A stretch of 64,000 nucleotides of DNA from Paraphysoderma sedebokerense (Eukaryota; Blastocladiomycota; Physodermatomycetes; Physodermatales; Physodermataceae), in contig JAHLJZ010000092.1 of the NCBI GenBank assembly GCA_025602915.1, positions 30,650-94,649 of the forward strand. Direction: 5' to 3'. Below, in pieces: positions 1 to 11,267 of the stretch. Numbering within the stretch: position 1 is the first letter of the stretch; every line of letters begins with the position of its first letter. Both the position numbers and the translations under genes were made by a program. The notes beneath the pieces are model-generated. The model did no database searches and was not told the origin of the DNA. It saw only the letters and a program-made list of their open reading frames with translations.

Positions 1-356
1 ATTTGAACCTCGGAAACATAAACTCAAACTCAACCGAAAATGAGACATCGACATTAAATATGGAATCTGAAGAAGGTGTCGTTTCGGGACTTTGCCATGT
101 TCCTGTTCCCTCTCATCCTCATCAGCATGCTCATGTCAATCAGTACCAATACACTCAACATCCTGGTTCTCATCGTCCAAATAATTTGGAAATTGTGAAT
201 GCGGTCAATGGCTATAATGGTTATGGATATACCGGGTTTGAAGTGAACGAATACGGTTATGATGTCGGTGAGATTGGTTTGAATGGTAATAATATCAACG
301 GGGTCAGTGGCAATGGATTTGAAGTGAGCGTTAATAATGAGGAAGGGACGGTCTAA
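1..356 (+). CDS. 3' end of an Asn/Gly/Tyr-rich protein (partial)
   Basis: An open frame enters from the left edge and ends at TAA 354-356, so only the C-terminal 117 or so residues are visible. The peptide is of low complexity, rich in Asn, Gly, Tyr, Val and Glu, with a His/Pro patch near residues 33-45 and a run of NGYNGYGY type. There is no recognisable domain and no C-terminal hydrophobic tail, so it looks like the disordered tail of a cytosolic or nuclear protein. The true start and function lie outside the window. No intron is needed in the visible part. Confidence 0.5.
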   Translation, partial: LNLGNINSNSTENETSTLNMESEEGVVSGLCHVPVPSHPHQHAHVNQYQYTQHPGSHRPNNLEIVNAVNGYNGYGYTGFEVNEYGYDVGEIGLNGNNINGVSGNGFEVSVNNEEGTV

Positions 357-1138
357 TAAGTTTGATTGTATGAACTACGGCACTTTGCTTGGTCCATTTT
401 CTATTGTTCTTAATTTCTTCAGTTCTTTTCACCCTTTTAAAATTGCATTTAGTTCCTTGTCTGTTGCTTCCTTCTAGAAAAGTCCGATGTTTAAAATTCG
501 TGTAGTCTTTGTATTTGTATTAATCTCAATCGCATGTAATCAACTTACAAAAATGTCGAAACATAAAAGTAGAGTTTTAATTATATTATACATCCCCTTT
601 TCTCCATTTCCATATTAATATTCCTCATTCCTGTCATTTCTATCCTGTGATGTGCGTTTCGGTAGGGATATGTTGATCGAATCAGCGGAATTGAGGCAAC
701 GTCAAAAGTAAATCAAACGGCAAATAAGAAAGCAGAGAATAAATGTGATCAGCGGGTCATAACATTTGAAAACAAGCAAGGAACAAAGAATCTCCAGGAA
801 ACAGCAAATATAATAACAAACAGAACACGATAATTAATGATCACTTTATCCACCGCGTGACACTGTAACAAATCGAAAAGCCAAAACTTTGTGGCGAACA
901 ATTATTTGACCTCGCAAGTCAGAAATCAAAAGTCGGAAAAGGGGGAACAATATGCGATTTGATTCACTATGAAATTTGAAACATCGATGACATCCCATAC
1001 AGCTTGGAAGGTTCCAAAGGACTTCAAATATTGAAATACCTAATAGGTGGAGTTTGAGTGTTTGATATAAAGTCAGTTCTCTGTCCGCAGTTATCCATTT
1101 CTTGGAGTCTTCAATTTAATACCAGGAAATATATACAG
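357..1138. other. Intergenic region
   Basis: AT-rich spacer holding the 3' flank of the partial gene and the promoter of the next secreted-protein gene. I see no coding signal in it. Confidence 0.5.
1064..1072 (+). promoter_or_regulatory. TATA-like box upstream of the secreted-protein gene
   Basis: The sequence gatataaag lies about 70 bp upstream of the ATG at 1139. Similar spacing is seen at several other secreted-protein genes in the window. Confidence 0.4.
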
Positions 1139-2067
1139 ATGTTTTCGCCACGACTTGGATTGGTTTTGCTCTACTCGTTGCTGTTGCTACAAATTTGGGA
1201 AGGTCAAGGTATTGATTTAGATAGAACCCTGGGTAACGATGAATGCAGTCAGACTGCAAAAGCGTTGGTTGATGAAAAGTGCTTTCCGGCAGAGTTGGGC
1301 AATGCTAACGTAAGTTCTCCGTTCTTGGATACAGTGGCTCAAAGAGGTATTAACTATGTCAGTCGTCTTGAATAGCCTGACATCACGAAAATCCTTCCAA
1401 ATATGTGTGTTCCCGAGTGTCGATCCAAAATCTTTGGTTCAGTTCAAAATACCCTCTCCAAGTGTCAAAAGAACCAACAAGTAGTCCAGTTGCTCCAATT
1501 ACTACCCTTTAGCAGAGACTATTTGTGTCTTAAATCGACAGATGGCGACTACTGTCAACTGAAGTTACAAAAGCTGTTGAAACAAGAGAATGTGGAGTTA
1601 AATGGGTTGTTCCATGTCGCTTTGTTCCTGTGGGCAAATGGAACTGCCGTTGACATGAACGAAGGAGGAGTGAATTCCACAAAGATGCTTCCGAAAAGCG
1701 TACTTTGTAATGATTGCTTTAAGAACTACTTCGAACAGAATTACGCAGTAAGTCAACTGTCTTGTACTCTCCCTAATTAGTTATAGAGTGTATCTGACTG
1801 AGTGTTCTTTTTTTGCTGTAGTTTGTCAAGTCACCGAATTACACCCTTGGAACGTTGACGCCAGCCCAAATTGAACAACAGAATCAAGAAATCAAAGAAA
1901 CAAATAATAAGTGTGGCGCAAATTACATCAATGCCGATGCACCTTTGATTTTAGGTAAAACCGAAGAAGTAGGCGCAGGTGGCACTATTCCTAATTCAGC
2001 AGAGAAACGAATGACATACTCAACTGCGAAATTTGCCATGATAATATCTTTTTTTGCGTTTTTATAA
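1139..2067 (+). CDS. Cys-rich secreted, probably GPI-anchored protein
   Basis: Three exons, 1139-1309, 1376-1747 and 1822-2067, join in phase through introns starting GTAAGT and ending TAG, giving about 262 aa. The product starts with a signal peptide (residues 1-23, Leu-rich). A cysteine-rich ectodomain follows with spaced motifs such as NDECSQTA, MCVPECRSK, YCQLKL and LCNDCFKNY. It ends in a short hydrophobic tail (AMIISFFAFL), as expected for GPI attachment. The part before the tail, LTPAQIEQQNQEIK with a later lone Cys, resembles fungal secreted GPI proteins of unknown function. The ATG was chosen because it begins the hydrophobic signal. It is probably a wall or surface protein; no enzymatic motif is visible. 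Confidence 0.75.
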
Positions 2068-2768
2068 TTTGTGGTTATTTGTAGATGAACGCGGGCTATT
2101 GTCGGTAATAAAATAATTAAGGCACTGGAAATAGGAATGAAAATAGCGATATATGAGTCCCGAATTAAATAAATGATGTCGTTTATGTCACCTCATTTCA
2201 GTTTCAATTAGATTCAAATTCGGTGCATATTTTTGCGGCTGTGCCCATTGACACATTTTACTTTCACTATCAGCTCGGCTGGGTTGAACTTCAGCACTCA
2301 AAGATATTTATTCGTCAATACATTATCGTACGAAGCGGTGTCCATCTGAACTCATTTTCATTGTAAACGTCATATTAATTCCCCATTGCGGAACAATGCC
2401 GAGTACTGACAATGACTATGGGATATTAATTTTCCAATCCATTTTAATTTCGTGACGCGGCAATCGCACCGCACAATAGGACGCATGTATTTTGGATAAT
2501 GGATGTAACCGTAACCCAATTTTTTGACCAACAAAAAAAGGTTATTGAAATGTATTTTGTCACTTGGCACATATTGTTTAAATCATATGAACTTTTCTAT
2601 TACTCTCAAGGCTTGGAATACAGCAGCACAACTGTTCCATCGTGTATTTATATGTTCGATTGGACAAACCCCTATATCCAAAAATTCGCTGTGTCGCTGT
2701 TCTTTCAATTGATTCGTAATTCTACGATAAAACACACCACCTGTGCTATAAGCTTATCATCGTTAGAC
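2068..2768. other. Intergenic region
   Basis: Spacer between two plus-strand secreted-protein genes. Short open frames on both strands here overlap each other and lack coding character. A tataag string at about 2748 is too close to the next ATG to be trusted as a TATA box. Confidence 0.45.
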
Positions 2769-5339
2769 ATGAAACATTGTTTCGCTGTCATCGCCTTTTT
2801 GGCATGCCTCGCTAATGCGGATGTGTATCTACACAACCCCAGAGGCTCCAATAACCGTTGCGACGAAAAAAGTATGAATTGCGTAAAAATATCCAACAAT
2901 ATAAAAGAGTCAAAATTTCTAATCGACTAACTATTGATATTCATTTTTTTTTACTCATCCTCGACAGATAATAACGCCAACAACAATAATCGTATCTTCG
3001 ATTCGCAGAACAATGCTCAAGGTGGTTACCCCATCACACAATCAGGACAAATGGAAGTGTTCGAAGGAACTGTAAGTTTTACCAAAATGTGGAACATCGC
3101 CAAAGACATCCATCTAATCTGAGCTTCTAGGTTCTCCCACTGAGATGGGCCACCCAACACGGTTGTAATACCGCCAATGAAGAATGTACAGTTATCGTAC
3201 AAGCTATGTGCGCCAACGATTTAACCGACGGTACTCCCCAAGGCAATGGCGGCAACACATGTACTCAAACCCGTCCTGAGAATCAAGCTCAAATCAGAGA
3301 AAACGATCAATTCGCTATGCATGAGTCTGCTGAGTTTTATGCTAAATGCAAAGAACGAGAGAGAAACCCGAACTTATTTACAGCTGATCAGAATTTGAAA
3401 GGAAAAGACAGCAGGTTTACTAGACAGAACCCTAAGGGAAAACGTTCTGGATTCGAATGCCCTACGGAAAGAGTACGTCTCAAATTTGTAGATGCGTATT
3501 GAGTTGCAGCACGTGATTGACAATGTCGAATAATTCAGGATTACTTCCCTACATGGATTCCGAATCCTTTCTTTGACAGTGAGTTTTTCAAGTTGATAAA
3601 TCGAGCAAACGGAAATGCCCATACTAATATTACTTTTTCTTATTAGTTGCTGTCTTGACAAGTAACACTGATCGATGTGGCCTCTATCAAGCCAAGTCTC
3701 AGAATGTTGATCCGAAAGGAGAATGCTCAAATCCCAGAGCCAACGATCCCGCTAGATGCGCTGAACTCGGTGGTACTTGGAACTTGGCCCCTCTCCCTCT
3801 CAACATTTCTGCACCCGATTGTATTCGTGCCCAAGCCTCCAACCAAAACCGCCTTGGTGACATTGCTGCTGGCAACATGTCTTCCTACGATTGGCTTGTC
3901 CCTCAAGGTCTTGTCCCAGCAGGTCAAGACAGCACAAAATGTGTCCTTCGAGTTAGATACAATATTACCTCTGCCGATGCCCCTTTCAACTTTACAGCCG
4001 CTGATAACAACAGATTGAAGAAGAACCCGGTGGTAAATCTCGGCAATGGTGTCAATATGAGGTATATACTTAATCCACCAATAATATGTATCGTCAGACG
4101 TACTGACATATGTCTGCTTTATGTTAGATTCGCTGTCAATACCGCCCAAGTGGCCCGTACATTTGAAGATCGTTCGTTTGTTTTCAATGTCCGAAAACGA
4201 CCCGCCGAGCTTGCGGCAGCAACTATTCATTCCGTAACTGTCATGGGTCGCCGCGGAAACATTGCTCAGATTGGTCCCAACTCCATTGAATACGAATTCG
4301 CCCCAAGAAAGTTAGCCGCCAAGCCTGGTGATGTCATCAACTTTCAATTCCTTGGCTCCAACTTTGACCCACAAAATAATGACGGAGAGGGTAAAAAAGG
4401 CACATCTCGTAGCAACTTGGTGAGTAACGCAACGGACAGTCATCCATTAGATTTATATATGCTTACTTATACTGTTGCACCAAAGGTACCCGCCGCCGCA
4501 AACGCCCCTGACAGATATGTTGGAGCTGAACTCAGCACTTTCTCTGGATTATTCACAGCCGAAGATTTTACTGCGCTTGCCATGGTTGGTCAGAACCCAG
4601 CTAAGTGTAGAAAGAATAACCTCGGGCAAGACGAAAATGCCAACGACGCCTGTGAATTTTTAAATGCCGCTCCTGATTATTTGTAAGTACATTAAGATTT
4701 TATTTAACAGCTTACAATCGTCGTTGTCGCTCTTGTAGTTAACAATCCGAAATGTTTTGTAGTGGCCGTCAAGTCACTGTTCAAAACGGACAAGCTGGAG
4801 AATTCAACTTCATTTGCAGTCGCAACAACAACTTCAGCAACCGCAATCAAGCTTTCACTTTGGTTCGTGATCCTGCTGCACCTGGTGCTGTCGGAAGTGG
4901 TCCTAAGATCACCGGAACAGCTGAAGCAGTGAGCGTTAGTGGTAATGGAAACGGTCAAGCTAAGAAGCAAGGCAAACAGCAACAAAACCAAAATGATGCT
5001 AAGAAGAAGGATGCTAAAGATGCGGCTAAACAAGATCCCAAACAACAAGATCCGAAAAAGCAAGACCCGAAGCAACAAGATCCTAAACAACAAGATCCTA
5101 AACAACAAGACCCCAAACAACAAGACCCTAAGCAACAAGACCCTAAACAGGAAAACCCTAAGCAAGATCCTAAGCAAGCTGATTCAAAGAAACAGGGCGA
5201 TAACGCTAAGCAACAAGAAACAAAGAAAGCTGGATCTAAACAGCAAGAAGTGAAAGCGGCCGCTGCCAACAACGAAGTATACAAACCGAGAGGATATGTC
5301 AGAAATCGATTATTCCGCCGTTTTAGAAATGTCGCATAA
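2769..5339 (+). CDS. Secreted LHNPRGSNNR-family protein with Gln/Lys-rich tail
   Basis: Exons read as 2769-2871, 2968-3071, 3131-3472, 3539-3578, 3647-4061, 4128-4419, 4486-4682 and 4763-5339. All junctions keep phase. A signal peptide (residues 1-17) precedes DVYLHNPRGSNNR, the hallmark of a secreted family I recall from oomycetes and early-diverging fungi, and NNRIFDSQNNAQGGY follows. Conserved patches include RWATQHGCN, PNLFTADQN, YFPTWIPNPFFD, a Cys-rich centre and FICSRNNNFSNRNQ near the end of the globular part. The last 130 or so residues are a Lys/Gln/Asp/Pro repeat closing with a basic stretch. The 66-nt intron 4420-4485 is a multiple of three and has no stop, so retention would add 22 residues. 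Function is unknown; an extracellular wall role is inferred. Confidence 0.8.
5020..5180 (+). repeat. In-frame 15-bp repeat encoding KQQDP units
   Basis: Imperfect 15-bp units of the type aag-caa-caa-gat-cct encode about nine consecutive (K/Q)QQDP-like pentapeptides in the tail of the LHNPRGSNNR-family protein. Synonymous variation between units shows they are not brand-new copies. The antisense open frames across this stretch are by-products of the repeat. Confidence 0.85.
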
Positions 5340-5647
5340 AGCAACTTGACAGACAAATTAAAATGATAAAGATTATATAAAGTATAAATTAGTAGCGTAT
5401 TCTATTAGTATTATTATTGTAAGATATAGTGGAGTCACGTTGTCGATGAAGCAATGATGACATGTAAATAATATTTTTCCTTGAATATATCGAGCCGCAG
5501 CTGGAATGCGTTTTACAAAATCAAATGTCTATCTGCTACACCTCTTTCCATTTCAAGCCACCCATGACGCATATCTTTTTTGTGAATCTACTTCCGGGAA
5601 ACGGAATTAAGAGCGACAGCTTGTTCGTGACTTCGTTATAATCGGAA

Positions 5648-8455
5648 CTAGATCAGAATGAAATGCGACAGGTCGTTCAAAAATGACATGATAAATACAT
5701 TATGATGAGAAAGTCTGCGCATATTCGTGATAAAAGATGAAGACAACGAGAGAAACATACACATAAACAAAACCTTCGCTGCATTTCCACACCACAGTCT
5801 CCATTCCATCATCACCATCCTCTCCGCCCGTCTCCTTTCCTTCTTTTGCGCTGCTGCCTTGTAAGCTTTTAGTGCGCGTTCTGACGAACAGTTCTTCTGA
5901 TTCCGAAACGACACTTAAGATACTGCCAATTAGAATATTACCATCTGAAACTTGAATAACTGATATTTTCTCAGAAATAGAAGCGGTCGTTTGAGGAAGA
6001 TGTAGGCTCTGCGAGGAGGGCGATGTCGATTCGGTATCTGGCTGTTCCTGAGCTATCTCTTCAATAAATCAATGTCCAAGGCAATATCAGCAACATACGG
6101 TTTTTCTCGAGTTCATGAAAGAGTCGAATGTACCTTCGCCAACCCGCACAACTTTAATTAGGGCCCACGGAACATTGATTCTATGAGGACTCAGTTCCAA
6201 TTTACGTGGGATGCCATAAAAATATTCCCTGATTTTCGTGCTTGTTAAAGTCTTTACTTGATCTTCGTTTAATGGCGTTAGATTTGGCAGGGAGACTAAT
6301 CTAAGGATCTGTGGTGAAGTGGATAAGGTTGAAGGAAATTTCTCAACCAGAGCGGTGTAGAGTTCCGGGTTTGAGAGCACGAGGATAGCGTTCACTGTGG
6401 ATGGAACGATAATCAGTATAACGAAAGGTAAAGAATAAGTGTTCGGACCACTGACCTTTGAAAGATTCAATAGCCTGGATTACTGCATCATACGCTAGTC
6501 CTTCAGGCTTAATCAGACCAACAGTGTCAATAACCATTCCCGAACATCGTGCTGCGCCATGGATCCAAAGGGATAACCACAGTTAAGAAAGAATAGCAAG
6601 AATACATAACCAATGAAGTTCTATGTCGTGAGTGATTTGTAAAAGGTTAACTTTCGACGCGGAAGATATGATTATAATACCTGCAAGATCACTTTCGCAC
6701 CGCTTTTCCACATCCCTCGCCAACTTGTTCACCAAGAACTTGTAGTATTGGAAATTCTCTTGGTGGGTGTTGAATCCATAGTAGTACGTTAACGGGATAT
6801 CACCTGGCGAGAGATACGATTGCGCATATTGAGGGAAGGAATTTTCGTCATCATGTAATTCTCGGTCACGACTAGACGAAGAAATGGAAAGATGAGGACA
6901 ACGTACCGGAACTGGCAGTCGTCAAGCCATTGCTCAGTAAGTGTCCCATTGAGGGATCTATGATCTGTGTTACACACATGGCAGATACCGTTCCTGGAAT
7001 AGCTACCGAACCCTATGCTAAATCATTAAGAAAATAGGGCAAAGCGATCGTCTGGAAAAAAAAATTGAGTAATCATACCATTCCAATATCTAAATCAACA
7101 AACAGTGGTGTCCTTCCGCATTTAAGGGCATATGACAGTAGAATTTTTGATAAAGTTGACTTGCCGGAACTGGGTGAGCCGACAATCATAACCTGCAATA
7201 GATTTTGGAATTGACACATCCAGTATTCGTCAGTACGCAATCACAGTGCATAATGAACAAGGAAGGAACGATTGCCGACAGAAAAACATAGAAGAAAATC
7301 AAACCTTGGGTCCCATTCCTCGTTTATCGTCGGCATCCTCTCTCATCTGCTCCAATGCCACATGAACATTCAAATACGAATTCATTGCGTCTGCCGACTC
7401 CTTACAAATGACTTCAGATACGGTTGTGCCTGTGATGTGTTGAAGTTGAATCGCTAAGGAGAATACTATGATTCCGCATTAACAGATATTGTAATTCATA
7501 ATCACCAAGCTCCCTATAAGAAAAAAAAGTAACAAAGGATATTTCAATTTCGCATCCTTCCCAACTCCAGACGCCAAAATTTATGCCAGTAAAAGTGTAC
7601 GGAATATTTGCAGCGAGCTCGTTTCCATTTATTTCGGCATTACCTGCGGTGATCTAATATAAGGTTTCGAATAGAAGAATGCAGAAGTGTAGCCGAAATT
7701 TGATGCGGGAGGTAGCGAAACCGTGAAAAGATCGGGCCGAACGAGTATGTTTGATAATACATTTCATAAAGACGCCATTAGAAACAAATATAAATAAAGA
7801 TTGCTTCGTTAGAATTTGTAGTTATTCAACGAAATTCAGTAGGGCCGTGATGCCATCTTTAAGATGTTCGGAACGAGACATAGCGAACCAGCTTTGCCAA
7901 ATCCCATTAGTACTGAAATCACCATAATTTAATTCTAATTCTAAATGCTCTCTGAAATGTTAAAGATTAAATTGAAAAAGGCTTCACACCAAACTCATAA
8001 CAGTAAGCACCGATATTTTCTCTTCAAAAATGGCCAAACACGAATGGACATAGCCCCAAGGAACAATACACAGAGGGAAGACTAATCATAAACCACACAT
8101 AATGATAACAACAAAACAAAACTCTCGATGTCATATATCGAAACCGCATAACTCAAATCAAATAATAAATCACCCCAAGTTAGTTTACCTGTATTTTGAC
8201 ATCACATCCAAAATCTACTTGTACTTTCAATTCTTCTTCGCCGCTTAACTGTACCTTTCTAGTATTCTGCTAATCGTAGTTATATGGTAAATTTTATAAT
8301 TCAGGCAAATATCCGATCGTATACGAATTCATTGACGATGAAAGAGCGGAGGGCAGATAAATCAAGAGATAGCAACGATTAAACTTCACCCCTGTCCAGA
8401 CCGTTAAAAGAAGATAACAAACCGAAGGACGATCATTTGAGAAGGATACCGACAT
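5648..8455 (-). CDS. CLP1: Polyribonucleotide 5'-hydroxyl-kinase / cleavage factor CLP1
   Basis: CLP1 belongs to the pre-mRNA cleavage/polyadenylation machinery and, in many eukaryotes, to tRNA splicing. Evidence read on the minus strand: an N-terminal beta domain (LSGEEELKVQVDF; ITAGNAEINGNELAANIPYTF), the family motif MNSYLNVHVALEQMREDAD, a P-loop VMIVGSPSSGKST with LFVDLDIG after it, TTASSGTLS-type and FYYGFN-type regions around 6.7-6.9 kb, and GMVIDTVG followed by NAILVLSNPELY. The start at 8455 uses a short exon (8455-8423, MSVSFSNDRPS) spliced in phase to 8269. The 3' end is less sure: the C-terminal exons (5.6-6.1 kb) are poorly conserved and the stop at 5648 is a best guess. About eight or more introns. 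Confidence 0.85.
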
Positions 8456-8918
8456 ATGGTCAGTATAAAAGTCTAGTCGAAAACGAGCCCACCGCAGATG
8501 CGTAAGATTTCGGTCCTCTCTAGTTTGGTTTCGGACTGATCTAGCTTGTGAGCTCTTGTCGAGTCGCTATCACGCAGAAATCAGTCTTAATTTTCTAGTG
8601 AAATTACGAGGCGCCGGGGATTCTTTATTAAGCTAATAACGTATGAAATTCATATGGATAGTAGTACAATACTCAATTCAAATGGAATGAATAAGTCAGG
8701 TTTAAATTACACCGCCGAATCCTTGCAATGTCAGCCATTCAATCATCCTTACAAGACACATTCAGGATGTATATTGCAGTGTCAGCGATACGGTCAAGGT
8801 TTTGTGGAGAAAAAACTATATGACCGCAAATGATTGTCAAAGTTTCAAGGGACTGGAGTGAGAATTGATATATTTACAGGAATTTCATTTTAACAACCCA
8901 AGAAGCCGATACCAGCAA
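8456..8918. other. Intergenic region
   Basis: Spacer between the CLP1 5' end and the 3' end of SNU23, both on the minus strand. No coding signal seen. Confidence 0.4.
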
Positions 8919-10031
8919 TCATTTCTTTGAACTACCAAATCCGCCGAACCCCATTAATTGTGCCATTTCGTCTTCTTCATTCACATCTGCTTCGTCATCA
9001 AAATCTCTTTTACTAGTTCGTCCATTTTGTTCCCGGCCTTCGTCTGAATCCGCTGTCCGCCTTCGCTTTCCATTTTCTTCCTCATCATTATCATCGCTTC
9101 GTTCATCATTATCTTCTTCATCAGAGGGTGCCCGCCGAGAATATCCATTCTGTTTTTTCCTTTTCTTATTCTCTCTTTTTCGGCGTTTAGCTTCTAGTTC
9201 TTGCTGCTTTAGGAGTTCAACTCGGGCATCGAGGTCTGTATAACGTAAGTTAAACTCTGGTAAGAAAAAGCCAAAACAAATACTAGTCATCTGAAGTGAC
9301 AGACCATATTCTTTAGCAACATCCTCTTTCTTCCTTTTCAATGCGTCCAGCCGGCTCTTCACATCATCTACTGTCGATCGTTTAACTTTTAACGAGATCC
9401 CGAGGGCCTGTTGGTCTGCAAAAGAGGGAAGATTGGGAGCGGAAAATAACAGACAGGAGTGAAACAAAGACGTTAGTCAATTTTGCAATCCATCTAAAAT
9501 TGGACTTGAACATTAGAATGAGCAGAAGGAGCTTAGGTAATGGGGATGGCCAAATGCAGGCAAACCTCCTTGAACCTCCAGCCTCTTCAATTGCACACTA
9601 AAACTTACGTCTCCGTCCGTTTATATGGTCCAAATAATTCACCGAATCCTTTAACACACAATCACAGACACTACAATAGAACCCCGGAGTTGCACTGGCA
9701 TTACTGGTCGCTGCTACTTGTACCACTTGAGTTTTTCCAACCATGGACTCTAGTTTCAACTTCGCCTTTCTCGACTCTAAAAACTGAAGTTCGGCGGCAT
9801 CGACGGGTGGTTTGGATGATTTAGGCTTTTCAGATGGTGGTGGTGGTGGTTCTGACGACGCAGAGGAGCCATATTTTGATTTATCCCACGTTCGCCTGAA
9901 AGAAGTGTCGGACTACGCATTGAAAAGCGAAAGTAAGTCAATCATAACGAAAGTATAGTTCATACTCTAACATTGCATACAAGAAAGAGAAAGAAAAACT
10001 TTACCGTTTTGGCTCCGTAGAAATTAGACAT
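8919..10031 (-). CDS. SNU23: U4/U6.U5 tri-snRNP zinc-finger protein SNU23/ZMAT2
   Basis: Four exons on the minus strand. ATG at 10031 gives MSNFYGAKT, then SDTSFRRTWDKSKYG (the family's FRRKWD motif), a proline run, and ESMVGKTQVV. The matrin-type C2H2 finger reads [27 protein letters not shown], followed by QALGISLKVKRSTVDDVK, which matches ZMAT2 closely. The intron at 9304-9236 joins KEYG to DLDARVELLK. The C-terminus is a charged Lys/Arg then Asp/Glu-rich stretch ending DEMAQLMGFGGFGSSKK, the typical ZMAT2 tail. The protein is a component of the spliceosomal B complex. It is longer than human ZMAT2 in the acidic segment (about residues 170-220). Confidence 0.92.
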
Positions 10032-10550
10032 TTTGTGGAAGGATTTTGTAAGATTTCGACTGTGAGTGATATCTGGAATTCTGAACAAAGACCAGGAAGG
10101 ACTCCATTTGGCGCCGTTAATATATTCACGTGACATTTAAATTAACCTGCCTGTCTGAGTTCTTTTGTGAAGCTTGGGCATAAAAGTGGACATGAAAGTT
10201 TGAAATGGCAGCTATGCACGGTCGAAAATAATATATACCAGAGATGTACATCATAATGAGGTAAAAAAGCAATCACAGAAAAGATATCGAAACACTCTTC
10301 GATTTCAACCATCTCTTTATATCTGTTCAGACAAAAGTGCGAGTCGCTTCTCACTGTCTCGTCCGTAAGATTAACAGATATAAAATATCCGTATTCTTGT
10401 GATATATCATATGCAATATGAAAGTTCAAAGTTCGGAATTTATTTGATGCCTGCGACCCTGTCCGATGTCACTTCTAAATCATCTATATCATTTATCACA
10501 TTTCATGCATAGCACAAGGACTTAACTATTTATAACCATTCAGTAATAAT
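10032..10550. other. Intergenic region
   Basis: Spacer upstream of SNU23 and downstream of the small secreted gene. A 95-codon minus-strand frame at 10142-10429 has no homology that I recognise, no splice partners and no signal peptide, and is left out. Confidence 0.4.
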
Positions 10551-10837
10551 TTAAGCTGCATGACCGGGATAAACGGTATTCCCGTTTTGAACACATCTAG
10601 GTCCGATAGGTTGGGGTGGTTGCCATGCACCTAATCAAATACAAAATACAATTAATCCTGAGAACAAAGAGGCATTTTTTTATGACATTTGAGGAATCAA
10701 GGCTGAATATATCACTTACCCCAGACACATGTTTGAAATTGGTTGTTGCTAATGCATCTTTGATGGCCACTAGTACAAGCTTGGGCCGATCCAGCAAGAA
10801 AGACTAGAGCGAACGCAAAGAGGGAGGCGGATTTCAT
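10551..10837 (-). CDS. Tiny secreted Cys protein, stand-alone CBM-like module
   Basis: Exons 10837-10720 and 10630-10551 join in phase (GTAAGT donor) to give 65 aa. The signal peptide is MKSASLFAFALVFLAGSAQA. The mature peptide starts CTSGHQRCISNNQFQTC, then WGAW, and ends GPRCVQNGNTVYPGHAA. The four cysteines and the aromatic after C3 match the N-terminal module of the two paralogues at 15.5 and 17.4 kb almost residue for residue, but here the protein stops after the module. The pattern C-x2-G-x3-C-x6-F-x2-C-x-x-G-x-W resembles small chitin-binding (CBM19-like) modules of fungi; that assignment is inference. Transcription probably starts from the TATA element at about 10908. Confidence 0.75.
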
Positions 10838-11267
10838 TGTTGATAATATAGTTCGATTAGATGTGAATTGTTGGTGTAACTTGTAAAAGGCAGGACTCGA
10901 CTCCTTTTATGCAGTTTGCATTGATACCCTCCTGGAAATTTTTCCGAAGCTAGTTTTGGCGGTTATTGGTGAATTCGACACGGAATGCAAGCTTATCGCG
11001 TGCGCTGTTATTCATTGAGCCTGCGTGCAATCATTTCGACTTTAAGTATTGTCAAAAGAAATTAGAACGCAGAATTGGCTTTCAATGTTGAATAGTCCGG
11101 TTGCAGGAAGATGCAGTAAAAGTTTCATCCGCTAGTTCATCCGTTAATTGGCTCCGGAATAAAATTATGCCAGAAAATGACGATATTTTCGGTATTATTA
11201 TCTATTAATAGTAATGGATTGTGGGTCTCTTAGATCATTGCTCAACTAATATTGTAGAGAGGCAATG
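10838..11267. other. Intergenic region with promoter of the tiny secreted gene
   Basis: Besides the TATA box near 10908 I see no feature in this spacer between two minus-strand genes. Confidence 0.4.
10905..10911 (-). promoter_or_regulatory. TATA box of the tiny secreted gene
   Basis: On the minus strand gcataaaagg lies about 70 bp upstream of the ATG at 10837. The element resembles those before the three paralogues. Confidence 0.5.

Noticed and set aside
2769-2871. LPMO-type assignment for the LHNPRGSNNR protein
   Set aside because: The mature N-terminus is Asp-Val-Tyr, not His, so a copper histidine-brace enzyme is not supported.
4704-5356. Two long minus-strand open frames over the KQQDP region
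   Set aside because: They are the antisense of a periodic repeat (Leu/Phe- and Cys/Ser/Gly-rich periodic peptides) and overlap a well-supported sense exon.
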